A DNA stretch of 64,000 nucleotides, from assembly GCA_902826605.1 (NCBI GenBank), contig CADEFM010000009.1, positions 62,001-126,000 of the forward strand, given 5' to 3'. Position 1 is the stretch's first letter; every line of letters starts with the position of its first letter. This stretch comes from an uncultured Acidobacteriota bacterium. GTDB taxonomy: Bacteria > Acidobacteriota > Terriglobia > Bryobacterales > Bryobacteraceae. The notes below the pieces were generated by a model. The model ran no database searches, was not told the origin of the DNA, and saw nothing but the letters and a program-made list of their open reading frames with translations. This document shows positions 9,655 through 18,222 of this stretch, piece after piece. Position numbers and translations under genes: made by a program.

Positions 9655-11831
9655 AATTTCTCGATCTGCTCAAGAATACGCAGCATGCGCGGCGCGGCGT
9701 CGGCGCGCCCCCCGAAACGAAGTTCATTGTAGGCCGAGGTAGCGTCGCCCGCCAGCCGGGACATTTCGGGCGTTCGGATGACGCGGGCAAATTCGGCGGG
9801 AGTCATCCATGAGGGTTTGTGAAAACCCCTTTTTTCGAGCGATTTGAGCAATTGTTGATACAGTATCGTCGCATCCGACCTGCGGCTCTCGCCACGCGAT
9901 ACGCGCCTCCACCATGTACGCCGGCGGCACCACGATAGCGCTGCGGGACCAAACATGACGGCCAGCACGGCGGCCGCGACCGCTGCAGCAGCCCACGGAA
10001 TCCAGCGCCAGGCATGCGCGGCGGTCTCCGTGAAGCCCGCCACTGCATCCTGCCAGCGAGGCCAGCGAAACTCACGCATGCGCGATGCCAGCGCCACTTG
10101 ATGGTCCAGATCGTAACTGACGACCCAGTCCTGCCAAAACTGCTGCGCGGCGTCCGTGAGCAGAGTGAATTGCGAAAGCAATCCAGGCTGACCGGCGTTC
10201 GGATCGGCCGGCGTGGGATCGAACGTGGTCCAGCCCCGGCCTTCGAGCCACGCCTCCACCCAGCTGTGCGCATCGGATGCCCGCACTAACTGCCAACCCG
10301 TTAAAGGATTGTACACGCCGCTTTGAAATCCGGTAACCACCCGCGATGGAATGCCTTGCGTCCGCAGCATCACCGCCATCGCGGAAGCGAAGTATTCGCA
10401 ATGCCCTTTCTTGCGCTCAAAAAGGAAGTACGCGAGCGGATCGGCCACCGGAGTCTTGAGCAGTTGCAGCGTATAGCCGTAATCGCGCCGCAGATGGTTT
10501 TCAATGGCACGGGCCTTTTGCACTTCTGAGTCCGCGCCGGCGGTCGTGGAGCGCGTCAATTCCACGATGCGCGGATCAAGCGATGGAAGTGTAAGCAGTT
10601 CTTGGCGAACCGCTGGCGCGAGCGGCGCCGAGGTAAAGCGCACTTCCGCCCATTCATTTGGCAGAAATCCATACACGCTGTAGTTCAATCCGCGCATGCC
10701 AAAGCGCGGCGAAACATGAAAGGTGCCCGCGCGGGAGTAGCGGAGAAATGGAACCTGTATGCTGATGGTCTCGGGATCTCCCGCGAAAAAGAGCGTATCG
10801 GAAACCAGGGGCTCCAGGTGCACTTGGTAAACCAGATTGCGCCCTTGGCGGAGGCCCTGCACCGCCGTGCGGATCGCGATGACGCCGCCTTCATTTTCCA
10901 CGCGCGTCTCTTCGTTAGGAGGATTGAACCACCGGCGCCCGTCAAACTGCGAAAGCGCCGCTCCGCGCCACTTGACTTGCAAGAAGCCGTCATTCTGATA
11001 GGAGCGCACGCGCATCACCGGGAAACTGCTCTGCTTGATTTCGCCGATCTCTCCCAACGTCACCGAATTTGAAAAACCCGCCAGATGGAGGGTCTGTGGC
11101 GCGAAACGCCCAAATGCCGCACGGGCGGTGCGCGGAAGCACAAAAAAGAGCACCGCCGTCATCACGACAATTCCGGCGAAAAGCGCGGCCGTGAGCAATC
11201 CCAAGCGCCGCGTGAATGCCCTTAATCCATCGCGCGACACCACCACCCGCCCTCCGGCGGCGCGGCGAACTTCGCCTGCGGCGAAGGTCGCGATCGCGAA
11301 TACCACGAAAAACGCGAGACAGATCAGAAACACGGGACCAGTGGAAAGAATCGCCGCCGCCACCAGTTCCAATCCGCCGATCACCTTCAAATAGCCGTAG
11401 TCGCGCACGGTTTTCGCCGTGAGCAGCTTCAATACCGCCAGGAAGAACACCATGTGCACGGTGGCTTCGAGGAATGTTCCGGAAAGGTAGTAGTAGTCGA
11501 GCGGAAAAAAACCCAGGTAGCCGAGCGCCAGCGCAGCCACTACGCGCGGGGGGATTCGAAACTCGGCAAGCCCCGCAATGATCAAGGCCCGCATGATCAG
11601 CGCCGCGATGGTGAGTATGGAAGAAAGCCAGTCCAGCGCACCGGAAGAGGCCACGGCCGCGAATCCCGAGGCCAGCATCCCTAATAGCGAAAATTCGAAG
11701 AAGCGCTTGACCACACGCGGAGGCGCCGGAGGGATGGAGGTTGCCGCGCCTTTGCCGGGCGATCTGCTTTCCGTGCCAGCTCCACCGGTTTCGCTGGCCG
11801 AACGCGGTTGCATGTCTTTATTGTGCAACAC
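9651..11831 (-). CDS. TgpA-type membrane transglutaminase (DUF3488/DUF4129)
   Basis: The 726-residue protein has about six N-terminal membrane helices (residues ~45-225, DUF3488), a large periplasmic transglutaminase-like domain, a further helix near 600 and a C-terminal DUF4129-like tail. The catalytic triad is visible: Cys in GHCEYFASAMAVMLRTQG, His in DAHSWVEAW, and Asp in TTFDPTPAD. TgpA proteins are essential in Pseudomonas and are usually encoded beside MoxR and DUF58 genes; here the only DUF58 gene is ~9 kb away on the other strand. The ATG at 11831 is likely, although a start a few codons later is possible. Confidence 0.9.
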   Translation of the reverse strand: MLHNKDMQPRSASETGGAGTESRSPGKGAATSIPPAPPRVVKRFFEFSLLGMLASGFAAVASSGALDWLSSILTIAALIMRALIIAGLAEFRIPPRVVAALALGYLGFFPLDYYYLSGTFLEATVHMVFFLAVLKLLTAKTVRDYGYLKVIGGLELVAAAILSTGPVFLICLAFFVVFAIATFAAGEVRRAAGGRVVVSRDGLRAFTRRLGLLTAALFAGIVVMTAVLFFVLPRTARAAFGRFAPQTLHLAGFSNSVTLGEIGEIKQSSFPVMRVRSYQNDGFLQVKWRGAALSQFDGRRWFNPPNEETRVENEGGVIAIRTAVQGLRQGRNLVYQVHLEPLVSDTLFFAGDPETISIQVPFLRYSRAGTFHVSPRFGMRGLNYSVYGFLPNEWAEVRFTSAPLAPAVRQELLTLPSLDPRIVELTRSTTAGADSEVQKARAIENHLRRDYGYTLQLLKTPVADPLAYFLFERKKGHCEYFASAMAVMLRTQGIPSRVVTGFQSGVYNPLTGWQLVRASDAHSWVEAWLEGRGWTTFDPTPADPNAGQPGLLSQFTLLTDAAQQFWQDWVVSYDLDHQVALASRMREFRWPRWQDAVAGFTETAAHAWRWIPWAAAAVAAAVLAVMFGPAALSWCRRRTWWRRVSRGESRRSDATILYQQLLKSLEKRGFHKPSWMTPAEFARVIRTPEMSRLAGDATSAYNELRFGGRADAAPRMLRILEQIEKL

Positions 11832-11869
11832 TCGTTTGTGCTACATCTGGTTAAACAACTCCCTCGCTC

Positions 11870-12013
11870 ATGGCAAAATTTAAACCCGCGGGCTCGCGCA
11901 AATCCAGTTCGGCGCGCTCCAATAAGAGCGCCATTCCGTGTCTGATTCTGGTTCTCAGCGGAATTGCGCTTATTTCCTTTCTGTTTTACGCGATTCTGAA
12001 GGGTGGGAGTTAG
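11870..12013 (+). CDS. Small membrane protein upstream of rph, 47 residues
   Basis: A short frame from ATG 11870 to TAG 12013 encodes 47 residues: a basic Ser/Lys/Arg-rich N terminus of about 21 residues (MAKFKPAGSRKSSSARSNKS) and one hydrophobic helix (IPCLILVLSGIALISFLFYAIL) ending LKGGS. The stop codon abuts the rph ATG with no gap, so the two should be translationally coupled. The layout is that of a small single-pass inner-membrane protein. No function is known; coding status rests on composition and tight coupling. Confidence 0.65.
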   Translation: MAKFKPAGSRKSSSARSNKSAIPCLILVLSGIALISFLFYAILKGGS

Positions 12014-12739
12014 ATGAATTCGATGCGCATCGATCAACGGCGCCCCGCACAATTGCGGCCCGTGAAGGTTACGACGGGTTATCTGGTAACCGCAGAGGGT
12101 TCGGCGCTCATCGAAATAGGCAACACGCGCGTGCTGTGCACCGCATCGGTGGAGGACTCCGTGCCTGCCTTTCTGCGCAACAGCGGCAAGGGATGGGTGA
12201 CGGCGGAGTATTCCATGTTGCCGCGCGCCACCTCCACCCGCACCCCGCGCGAGGTCACCAAAGGCCGCGCTTCGGGACGAACCATGGAAATTCAGCGGCT
12301 CATCGGACGCTCCCTGCGGTCAATCATCGACCTCAGCGCGCTGGGCGAACGCAGTATTTTTCTCGATTGTGACGTGTTACAAGCCGACGGCGGCACACGC
12401 ACCGCCGCTATCACGGGTGCATACATCGCGCTCGCTCAAGCTGTCGGACAACTTGTGAAATTCGGCTCTCTCAAGAAGTCGCCCATCCGAGATCGTGTTG
12501 CCGCCACCAGCGTTGGCATCGTCAACGGAGTCCCTATGCTAGACCTGTGCTATCAGGAAGACTCGCAGGCCGATGTGGATATGAACGTAGTGATGACCGG
12601 CGAGGGCCTCTTCGTGGAATTGCAGGCAACTGCTGAGAAGACTGCGTTCGGCGACGATCAGATGGCCGCACTGATCGTGCTGGCGCGGAATGGCATCAGC
12701 GAACTCATCGCCATCCAGAAGACCTTCGAAAACGCATGA
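12014..12739 (+). CDS. rph: Ribonuclease PH
   Basis: RNase PH is a phosphorolytic 3'-5' exoribonuclease that trims tRNA 3' ends. The 241-residue product is full length, starting [18 protein letters not shown], with the phosphate/tRNA-binding region [21 protein letters not shown] shown by its SMLPRAT core, the [11 protein letters not shown] block and the [17 protein letters not shown] motif. It overlaps rdgB by four bases (ATGA), the common rph-rdgB arrangement, so a shared transcript is expected. Confidence 0.97.
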   Translation: MNSMRIDQRRPAQLRPVKVTTGYLVTAEGSALIEIGNTRVLCTASVEDSVPAFLRNSGKGWVTAEYSMLPRATSTRTPREVTKGRASGRTMEIQRLIGRSLRSIIDLSALGERSIFLDCDVLQADGGTRTAAITGAYIALAQAVGQLVKFGSLKKSPIRDRVAATSVGIVNGVPMLDLCYQEDSQADVDMNVVMTGEGLFVELQATAEKTAFGDDQMAALIVLARNGISELIAIQKTFENA

Positions 12740-13305
12740 CTGTTTACTGCGCCACTTCCAATAAAGGCAAACTGAAGGAATTCCAGATGGCGGCGCCGGA
12801 TTTCGACGTGCGTGCGTTGCCCGTGTCCGTTCCGCCTCCCGAGGAAACCGGAGATACATTCGAGGTGAATGCGGTCGAAAAAGCGCTGGCATACGGCGCG
12901 CACACGGACGAATACTTGTTTGCCGATGATTCGGGCCTGGAAGTGGACGCCCTCGGCGGCGCGCCCGGCGTGATCTCCGCGCGCTACGCGGGGGAGCACG
13001 CCACCGACGCGCAGAACAACGCGCTGCTCCTTGCAAAACTGCGAGGCGTCGCGGATCGTACGGCGCGCTTCGTGTGCGTGATCGCGCTCGTCAAATCGGG
13101 CAAGCTGGTAAAGACATTTCGCGGTTCCGTGGAAGGCCGCATCATCGGAGAACCGCGCGGTGGCACCGGCTTCGGCTACGATCCGCTGTTCTATCATGAG
13201 CCGTTCGGTTGCACGTTCGGGGAAGCGACCTTGGAACAAAAGATGCAGGTGAGCCACCGCGCGCAGGCGTTGGAGGAGATGTTCGCCTACTTGCGTTTGC
13301 TGTAG
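12736..13305 (+). CDS. rdgB: XTP/dITP pyrophosphatase (RdgB/HAM1)
   Basis: This house-cleaning enzyme hydrolyses non-canonical purine nucleoside triphosphates (XTP, dITP, ITP) to monophosphates. The 189-residue product shows the substrate-binding [11 protein letters not shown] start, [18 protein letters not shown] with the catalytic Asp, the SARYAG segment and [11 protein letters not shown] near the C terminus. It is coupled to rph by an ATGA overlap. Its 3' end runs 19 bases into the convergent NUDIX gene, an antisense overlap of coding ends. Confidence 0.95.
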   Translation: MTVYCATSNKGKLKEFQMAAPDFDVRALPVSVPPPEETGDTFEVNAVEKALAYGAHTDEYLFADDSGLEVDALGGAPGVISARYAGEHATDAQNNALLLAKLRGVADRTARFVCVIALVKSGKLVKTFRGSVEGRIIGEPRGGTGFGYDPLFYHEPFGCTFGEATLEQKMQVSHRAQALEEMFAYLRLL

Positions 13306-13814
13306 CGCTTCCATCGCAGAAAACCGATGTTCGTCTTCGCATCCAGAATTTTTCCGGATTGAATCATCGAATCTATTTCCTTGCTCGTAAACCAGCGTGT
13401 TTCGATGCGTTCATCTTCCATGGGCGTCGCAACGCCGGCAGCGAGTTCCGTTGCAAGGTAGATGGTCATTTTTTCGTTGAGGAAACCGGGACTAGGATAG
13501 AACTCGGCCAGCTTGGCCCATTTCTTGGCACGATATCCGGTTTCCTCCACCAGTTCGCGCTTGGCGGTCTGCAGGGGCTTTTCGCCGGGATCCACTGTAC
13601 CTGCCGGCAACTCCCACAAGTATTGGCGTGCCGACAGGCGGTACTGCCGGACTAACAGAATCCGGCCTTTCTCATCCACCGGCATCATCACCGCCGATCC
13701 GCCGTGATGCACGATGGCGCGCTTGATTTCGAAACCACCGGGGTCAGTCGCATGATCTTCAGTCACCGTGAAAATTCGGTTGCGTGTGATTTCTTTGGAA
13801 GAGAGGAGTTTCAT
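13287..13814 (-). CDS. NUDIX hydrolase, ADP-ribose pyrophosphatase type
   Basis: A 175-residue NUDIX protein whose box is intact: G in LPAGTVDPGE, the spacer KPLQTAK, then RELVEETGY. The flanking strands (ILLVRQYRLSARQYLWELPAG) match the ADP-ribose pyrophosphatase group, which cleaves ADP-ribose to AMP and ribose 5-phosphate; substrate specificity is not proven by the motif alone. Its ATG overlaps the stop of polX by four bases, giving a polX-NUDIX operon. Confidence 0.9.
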   Translation of the reverse strand: MKLLSSKEITRNRIFTVTEDHATDPGGFEIKRAIVHHGGSAVMMPVDEKGRILLVRQYRLSARQYLWELPAGTVDPGEKPLQTAKRELVEETGYRAKKWAKLAEFYPSPGFLNEKMTIYLATELAAGVATPMEDERIETRWFTSKEIDSMIQSGKILDAKTNIGFLRWKRYSKRK

Positions 13815-15535
13815 TTCTTAATCGCTTTGGCGAATTCGTCTGAGGGAAGCGTGTTGATGATATCCCCAGCCTCAAGCCACCCACGCCGAGCCATGCGCAC
13901 GCCGTAACTCATATTGGCCAAGTGCTGGGGATGATGCGCATCGGTGGAGATCACAAACTTGCAGCCCTTCGCCTTGGCGGCGCGAATCAACGCGGCGGCA
14001 ATATCCAAACGCTCCGGACTAGCGTTGATTTCCAGATACACCCCGCGGCGCGCACACTCCGCCGCGATTACATCGAAATCGAAAGGATAGGACTCGCGGT
14101 GCAGGAGGATTCTTCCCGTGGGATGCCCGAGTGCGCGGATATGGGGGCATTCGAGCGCGCGCAACAAGCGATCGGTCATCTCCGCGCTCTCCAGATTCAT
14201 GTGACTATGCACGCTGGCCACCACCCAATCCAGTTCCGCGAGCGCGTCGTTGGAAAGGTCCATCGCGCCGTCGCGGAGAATATCGCATTCCAGGCCCGAA
14301 AAAACGCGGATGCCCAGCGCACGCTGGTCCAATTCCCGCACCTGATGCGCGAACGCCACCGCACGCTTTTCATCCAGTCCGTTGGTCATCGCAAGCGACT
14401 TCGAATGATCCGTGATGGCGACGTACTCGCGCCCCAGCGCCTGCGCCGCCGCTGCCATATCCTGAAGCGACGCGCGCCCGTCGCTTTCGACGGTGTGCAT
14501 ATGCAGGTCGCCGCGCATCTGTTCGAGCTCCACCAATTTGGGCAGGGTGTGCGCTTCCGCCGCCTCGATCTCCCCGGAGTTTTCGCGCAGCTCCGGCGGA
14601 ATCCAGTCCAAACCCAGGCCGGCGTAAATCTCCTCCTCGGTTACGCCGGCGACGCGCTCGCCGCCATCCACTTTCGCCAGCCCGTACTCATTGAGCGTCA
14701 GCCCCATTCTCTGCGCGCGCGACCGCAGCGCCACATTGTGATCCTTGCTGCCGCTGAAATACTGGAGCGCCGCGCCGTAGCTATCCGAACCGAGCGCGCG
14801 TAAATCCACCTGCAAACCTTCCAGGCCATATCTCACGCTGGCCTTGTTTTCGCCTTTGCCCAGCACTTCGTGCACTCGTGGATGGCTGACGAACTTTTCG
14901 AGCGCCTCGGCCGCGCCCGGGCCGGTGACCAGGAGATCCAGATCGCCCACCGTCTCCTTGGCGCGCCGCAGACTTCCGGCGGCGGTCACCGTTTCCACGC
15001 CCGGCACCGCCCGCAAGTATTCGGAAAGCTCATCCGCCACGCGCTGCCCGAAAGACAGCAGAAAGCGGCCCTGCGTTCGCCGGTAGGTCCCGATGGATTT
15101 CAGGACCTTTTCTTCGAGCTTCGCGCCCATGCGCGGCAGTTCCCGAAGTTTGTGTTCCTTGCAGACGCGCTCCAGATCGTCAATCGTCTGTACTTTGTAC
15201 GTGTCGTACAACAGGCGAACGCTCTTCGGACCCAGGCCTTGAATACCGAATAGCTCAAGAATCGACGCTGGATACTTGCCGAGCATCTCATCGCGCCGCT
15301 CAAAACTCCCGCGCTCCTCGATTTCCTGGATTACTTGGGCGATGCCCTTGCCGATTCCGGCGATATCGGTGAGTTTCTTGGAGGGGTCTTTCGCAATCGC
15401 CGACATCTGCTCCGGATGGCCCTCGACAACGCCCGCTGCGATACGATAACTGCGAATGCGGAATGAATCCTCACCCGCAATTTCCATCAGGTCCGCGGTT
15501 TCCGAGAGCATCCGCGCGATGCCGCGATTGTCCAT
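13811..15535 (-). CDS. polX: PolX-family DNA polymerase/3'-5' exonuclease with PHP domain
   Basis: The 574-residue protein is full length for bacterial PolX. It has N-terminal helix-hairpin-helix repeats (IAGIGKGIAQVIQEI; IQGLGPKSVRLLYD), a Pol-beta-type nucleotidyltransferase core with AGSLRRAKETVGDLDLLV carrying the metal-binding Asp pair, and a C-terminal PHP domain starting LHMHTVESDGRAS with later YVAITDHS and VISTDAHHP metal ligands. PolX enzymes act in gap-filling base-excision repair. It is the first gene of the pair with the NUDIX hydrolase. Confidence 0.95.
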   Translation of the reverse strand: MDNRGIARMLSETADLMEIAGEDSFRIRSYRIAAGVVEGHPEQMSAIAKDPSKKLTDIAGIGKGIAQVIQEIEERGSFERRDEMLGKYPASILELFGIQGLGPKSVRLLYDTYKVQTIDDLERVCKEHKLRELPRMGAKLEEKVLKSIGTYRRTQGRFLLSFGQRVADELSEYLRAVPGVETVTAAGSLRRAKETVGDLDLLVTGPGAAEALEKFVSHPRVHEVLGKGENKASVRYGLEGLQVDLRALGSDSYGAALQYFSGSKDHNVALRSRAQRMGLTLNEYGLAKVDGGERVAGVTEEEIYAGLGLDWIPPELRENSGEIEAAEAHTLPKLVELEQMRGDLHMHTVESDGRASLQDMAAAAQALGREYVAITDHSKSLAMTNGLDEKRAVAFAHQVRELDQRALGIRVFSGLECDILRDGAMDLSNDALAELDWVVASVHSHMNLESAEMTDRLLRALECPHIRALGHPTGRILLHRESYPFDFDVIAAECARRGVYLEINASPERLDIAAALIRAAKAKGCKFVISTDAHHPQHLANMSYGVRMARRGWLEAGDIINTLPSDEFAKAIKK

Positions 15536-15569
15536 GAATTTTCAATTGTAACGCTGGGCGGTGGGGTGA

Positions 15570-16673
15570 TTAGCCGGCCCCCGATCCGGCGTGCAGAAAC
15601 CAGCGGTCGAGCACCACTCCGCGCACGAACCAACGCATTTCGAGCAGACGTTGTGCCAGCAGATTAACCAGTTGCGTCGGAACCACGCGGCCGGCGCTCA
15701 TGACCCAGGGTTGCCGCCGGTCTAGTAATCGCGCGCGATAAGTTTCGAGCCGCTGCCGGTCATATTGGCCGTCCGCCGCGGCAATGATCCGCGCCGCCAG
15801 CAGACCCGATTCAACAGCGGGCCGAATCCCTTCGCCACTTTGCGGATAGGCCAGTCCAGCCGCGTCGCCTGCCAGCAAGACGTGATCGCCCACTACCTGA
15901 CGTGTGGACGTGCCTTCCAGAAGATACGCATGCCCATGCAGCGCGGGCACGTCGAAAGAAATTCTGCCGGTGGATTTTAGGAACTTCAGAAATGTGGCTA
16001 CGTGCGAAGGAAGCCCTCCCGGATCGGCCCTCCCCAGACCCACATTCAGAAGGTCGCCCTTGCGAAAGGCCCACCCGTACCCTTTCATGTCCGGACAAAA
16101 ATATAACTCCGGTACGTCTCCACGCACACGGCAGCCCGTAAGCTGGTGGGCATCCATTTTGAATTCGATCTCCTGGGCCACAACGGGCGCCTCACGGGGA
16201 TCTTTGCATCCCACCAGACGCGCCACGGGACAGAAGTGCCCGCCAGCGCCGATCACCACGCGCGCCCGGATTCGATCGTTTGCGATCCATTCATCGCCAT
16301 CGCGACGGAAACTGGTGAGCGGTGCACCCAGCAGCAATCTTGCACCGGACCGCTTCAGCAGATAGTCGTCCAATTCGCAGCGGCGAACGCCATAACTGAC
16401 GGCTTCGCCATAATCCGTCTCCAGTGCAGTGCCGCCGATGCGGCCCACCCGAAACGCCGTGATCGGCTGCAGGAGACTTTCCCGCGCGTAGTCGGCTGCA
16501 TCCACTTCCAACGCATGAAAAACGTTCGGAGTGATCCATCCTCCGCAAATTTTGTCGCGGGGAAAGCTGTGCTGGTCCAGGATAACGACGTCTAGGCCAG
16601 ATTCACGCAATCCCCAGGCGCAAGAGGAACCTGCCGGGCCTCCGCCGACGATCAGGACGTCGCATGCATCCAT
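15570..16673 (-). CDS. FAD-dependent oxidoreductase, geranylgeranyl-reductase family
   Basis: A 367-residue flavoprotein of the GGR/PHBH fold. It opens with VLIVGGGPAGSSCAWGL (dinucleotide fold), has FPRDKICGGWITPNV (family signature), and LLAGDAAGLAYPQSGEGI, the second FAD motif. The family reduces isoprenoid double bonds or modifies aromatic and acyl substrates. The start lies 22 bases inside the upstream CFA-synthase-like gene, so translation is coupled. A role in modifying the same lipid acyl chain as its partner is inferred from that coupling. Confidence 0.85.
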   Translation of the reverse strand: MDACDVLIVGGGPAGSSCAWGLRESGLDVVILDQHSFPRDKICGGWITPNVFHALEVDAADYARESLLQPITAFRVGRIGGTALETDYGEAVSYGVRRCELDDYLLKRSGARLLLGAPLTSFRRDGDEWIANDRIRARVVIGAGGHFCPVARLVGCKDPREAPVVAQEIEFKMDAHQLTGCRVRGDVPELYFCPDMKGYGWAFRKGDLLNVGLGRADPGGLPSHVATFLKFLKSTGRISFDVPALHGHAYLLEGTSTRQVVGDHVLLAGDAAGLAYPQSGEGIRPAVESGLLAARIIAAADGQYDRQRLETYRARLLDRRQPWVMSAGRVVPTQLVNLLAQRLLEMRWFVRGVVLDRWFLHAGSGAG

Positions 16674-17959
16674 GACGCGTCTTCCCTGCGTTCAGTAATC
16701 GCGTTTGCGTCCGTGTAAAGTCTGGCTCGCGTCCACGGGATAGAGGTGCTTCTTGGACCCGCGAAGGAGATCTGAAATAGCTGTAGGGTACCGGTCCGGA
16801 ACGCAGCCATCGATCCCGCCAGATAGAGCCTCCAGGCTCTCGGGAACCACGGATCGTACATGCTGGAAATCTGCTCTGTCGATCTGTCGAAACGTTCCAG
16901 CCAGTGTTCCAGCGTCTTCGCATAATGCGGACGAAGGTTCTCTACGTCCAACACCGCGTAACGGTACGGCTGGAGAACGTCCATCGCTTCGGCCAGTGTC
17001 GGGGCGTATGCGCCGGGGAATATTCTCTTTCTGATCCAGCGGCTGAAAACACCCTTGTGGCTTCTGCCGATGAAGTGGAGGAGCCCGCGGCCCGAATCGC
17101 CAATACAACGGTGCATCACCTCGCCCAGGCTGGCGTAGTTAGCGATGCCCACGTGCTCCAGCATTCCCACGGAGACAAACACGTCGAATCTCCCGGAAAT
17201 ATTGCGGCAGTCATCCTCGACGAACTCCACTCGATCGCTCAGGCCCTCCTCGGCGGCGCGGCGGCGCGCGTGGAGAATCTGCTCATGCGAGATATTGAAT
17301 GCCTTGACGTACACTCCATAGTTGCGCGCCATATGCAGCGCCAGCGCGCCCCATCCGCAGCCGGCCTCCACCACGCGTTCTCCGGGCTGAAGATTCAGCT
17401 TGCGGCAAATATAGTCGAGCTTGGCTTCCTGCGCTTCTTCGAGCGTTGCTGAGGGAGACGGGAAATAAGCGCACGTGTACACCATCTGCGAATCCAGCCA
17501 AAGCTTGTAGAAATCGTTCCCCAGGTCGTAGTGCCGATGGATATTCGCGCGGGAGCCGCGCAAGCTGTTTTTCTGCTGCCAATCCGCCCATCGTGATGTG
17601 AACTTCTGATAAGCGCTCTTTCCGGCTCGTCCACTTGGCCACGATTCATAGACGGCCTGCAACGCCCGCACCAGATCGCCTTGCACTTCGATGCGGCCGT
17701 CCGCGAAAGCTTCCCCAAAGTACACTTCCGGATCGAACATCATGCCGATCATCGTGCGAAGATCGCGAATCACGATGGTGGCGACAGGAATGACGCCGGG
17801 CGGAGTCATCGACTGGCCCTCTTTGAATGAAAATCGAAGCGGCGCGGGGCCGATGGCTTTGAAAATCTCCTGTAGTAACCATTTTTCAAGGAACGGGAAG
17901 CCGCGCCTAAAATGCATCCGATTCCTAAAGGCGACATCTGGATGGCTTGGATGGCTCAT
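16652..17959 (-). CDS. Cyclopropane-fatty-acid-synthase-like methyltransferase
   Basis: A 435-residue SAM-dependent methyltransferase of the CFA synthase family, which methylates unsaturated acyl chains of membrane phospholipids. Motifs include NIHRHYDLGNDFYKLWLD, VVEAGCGWGALALHMA (SAM motif I), NISHEQ and EHVGIANYASLG. The frame is open to 18013, but ATG 17959 has an ideal GAGGAG ribosome site and is chosen. It overlaps the FAD oxidoreductase gene downstream by 22 bases. Product type (cyclopropane or branched methyl) cannot be read from the sequence. Confidence 0.88.
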   Translation of the reverse strand: MSHPSHPDVAFRNRMHFRRGFPFLEKWLLQEIFKAIGPAPLRFSFKEGQSMTPPGVIPVATIVIRDLRTMIGMMFDPEVYFGEAFADGRIEVQGDLVRALQAVYESWPSGRAGKSAYQKFTSRWADWQQKNSLRGSRANIHRHYDLGNDFYKLWLDSQMVYTCAYFPSPSATLEEAQEAKLDYICRKLNLQPGERVVEAGCGWGALALHMARNYGVYVKAFNISHEQILHARRRAAEEGLSDRVEFVEDDCRNISGRFDVFVSVGMLEHVGIANYASLGEVMHRCIGDSGRGLLHFIGRSHKGVFSRWIRKRIFPGAYAPTLAEAMDVLQPYRYAVLDVENLRPHYAKTLEHWLERFDRSTEQISSMYDPWFPRAWRLYLAGSMAAFRTGTLQLFQISFAGPRSTSIPWTRARLYTDANAITERREDASWMHATS

Positions 17960-18222
17960 TTTCTCCTCGCTTGACCTTGCTGTCCACTCGCGGGAATCCG
18001 TAAATACTATCAAAAACGAGCGTTCTCGGGAACCCCCTCCGAAATACGTTGCACGCTGAAGTCCACTTCACGTACTCCAATGTCAGTGCTCCGCGCGTGA
18101 TATTCGAGCGGTTCTTGTCCTGCTGCAGCCTGCGCGATTAAACTCACGCTAAGCGTATCCACTGCGCGGACGATCTCAATGTTATTTGCAAAACGGTGAG
18201 CGACTATGAGACGCGCCGTGAC

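Noticed and set aside
13922..14803. A 293-codon plus-strand open frame opposite polX
   Set aside because: PolX has intact HhH, polymerase and PHP motifs across this region; the opposite frame is a GC shadow.
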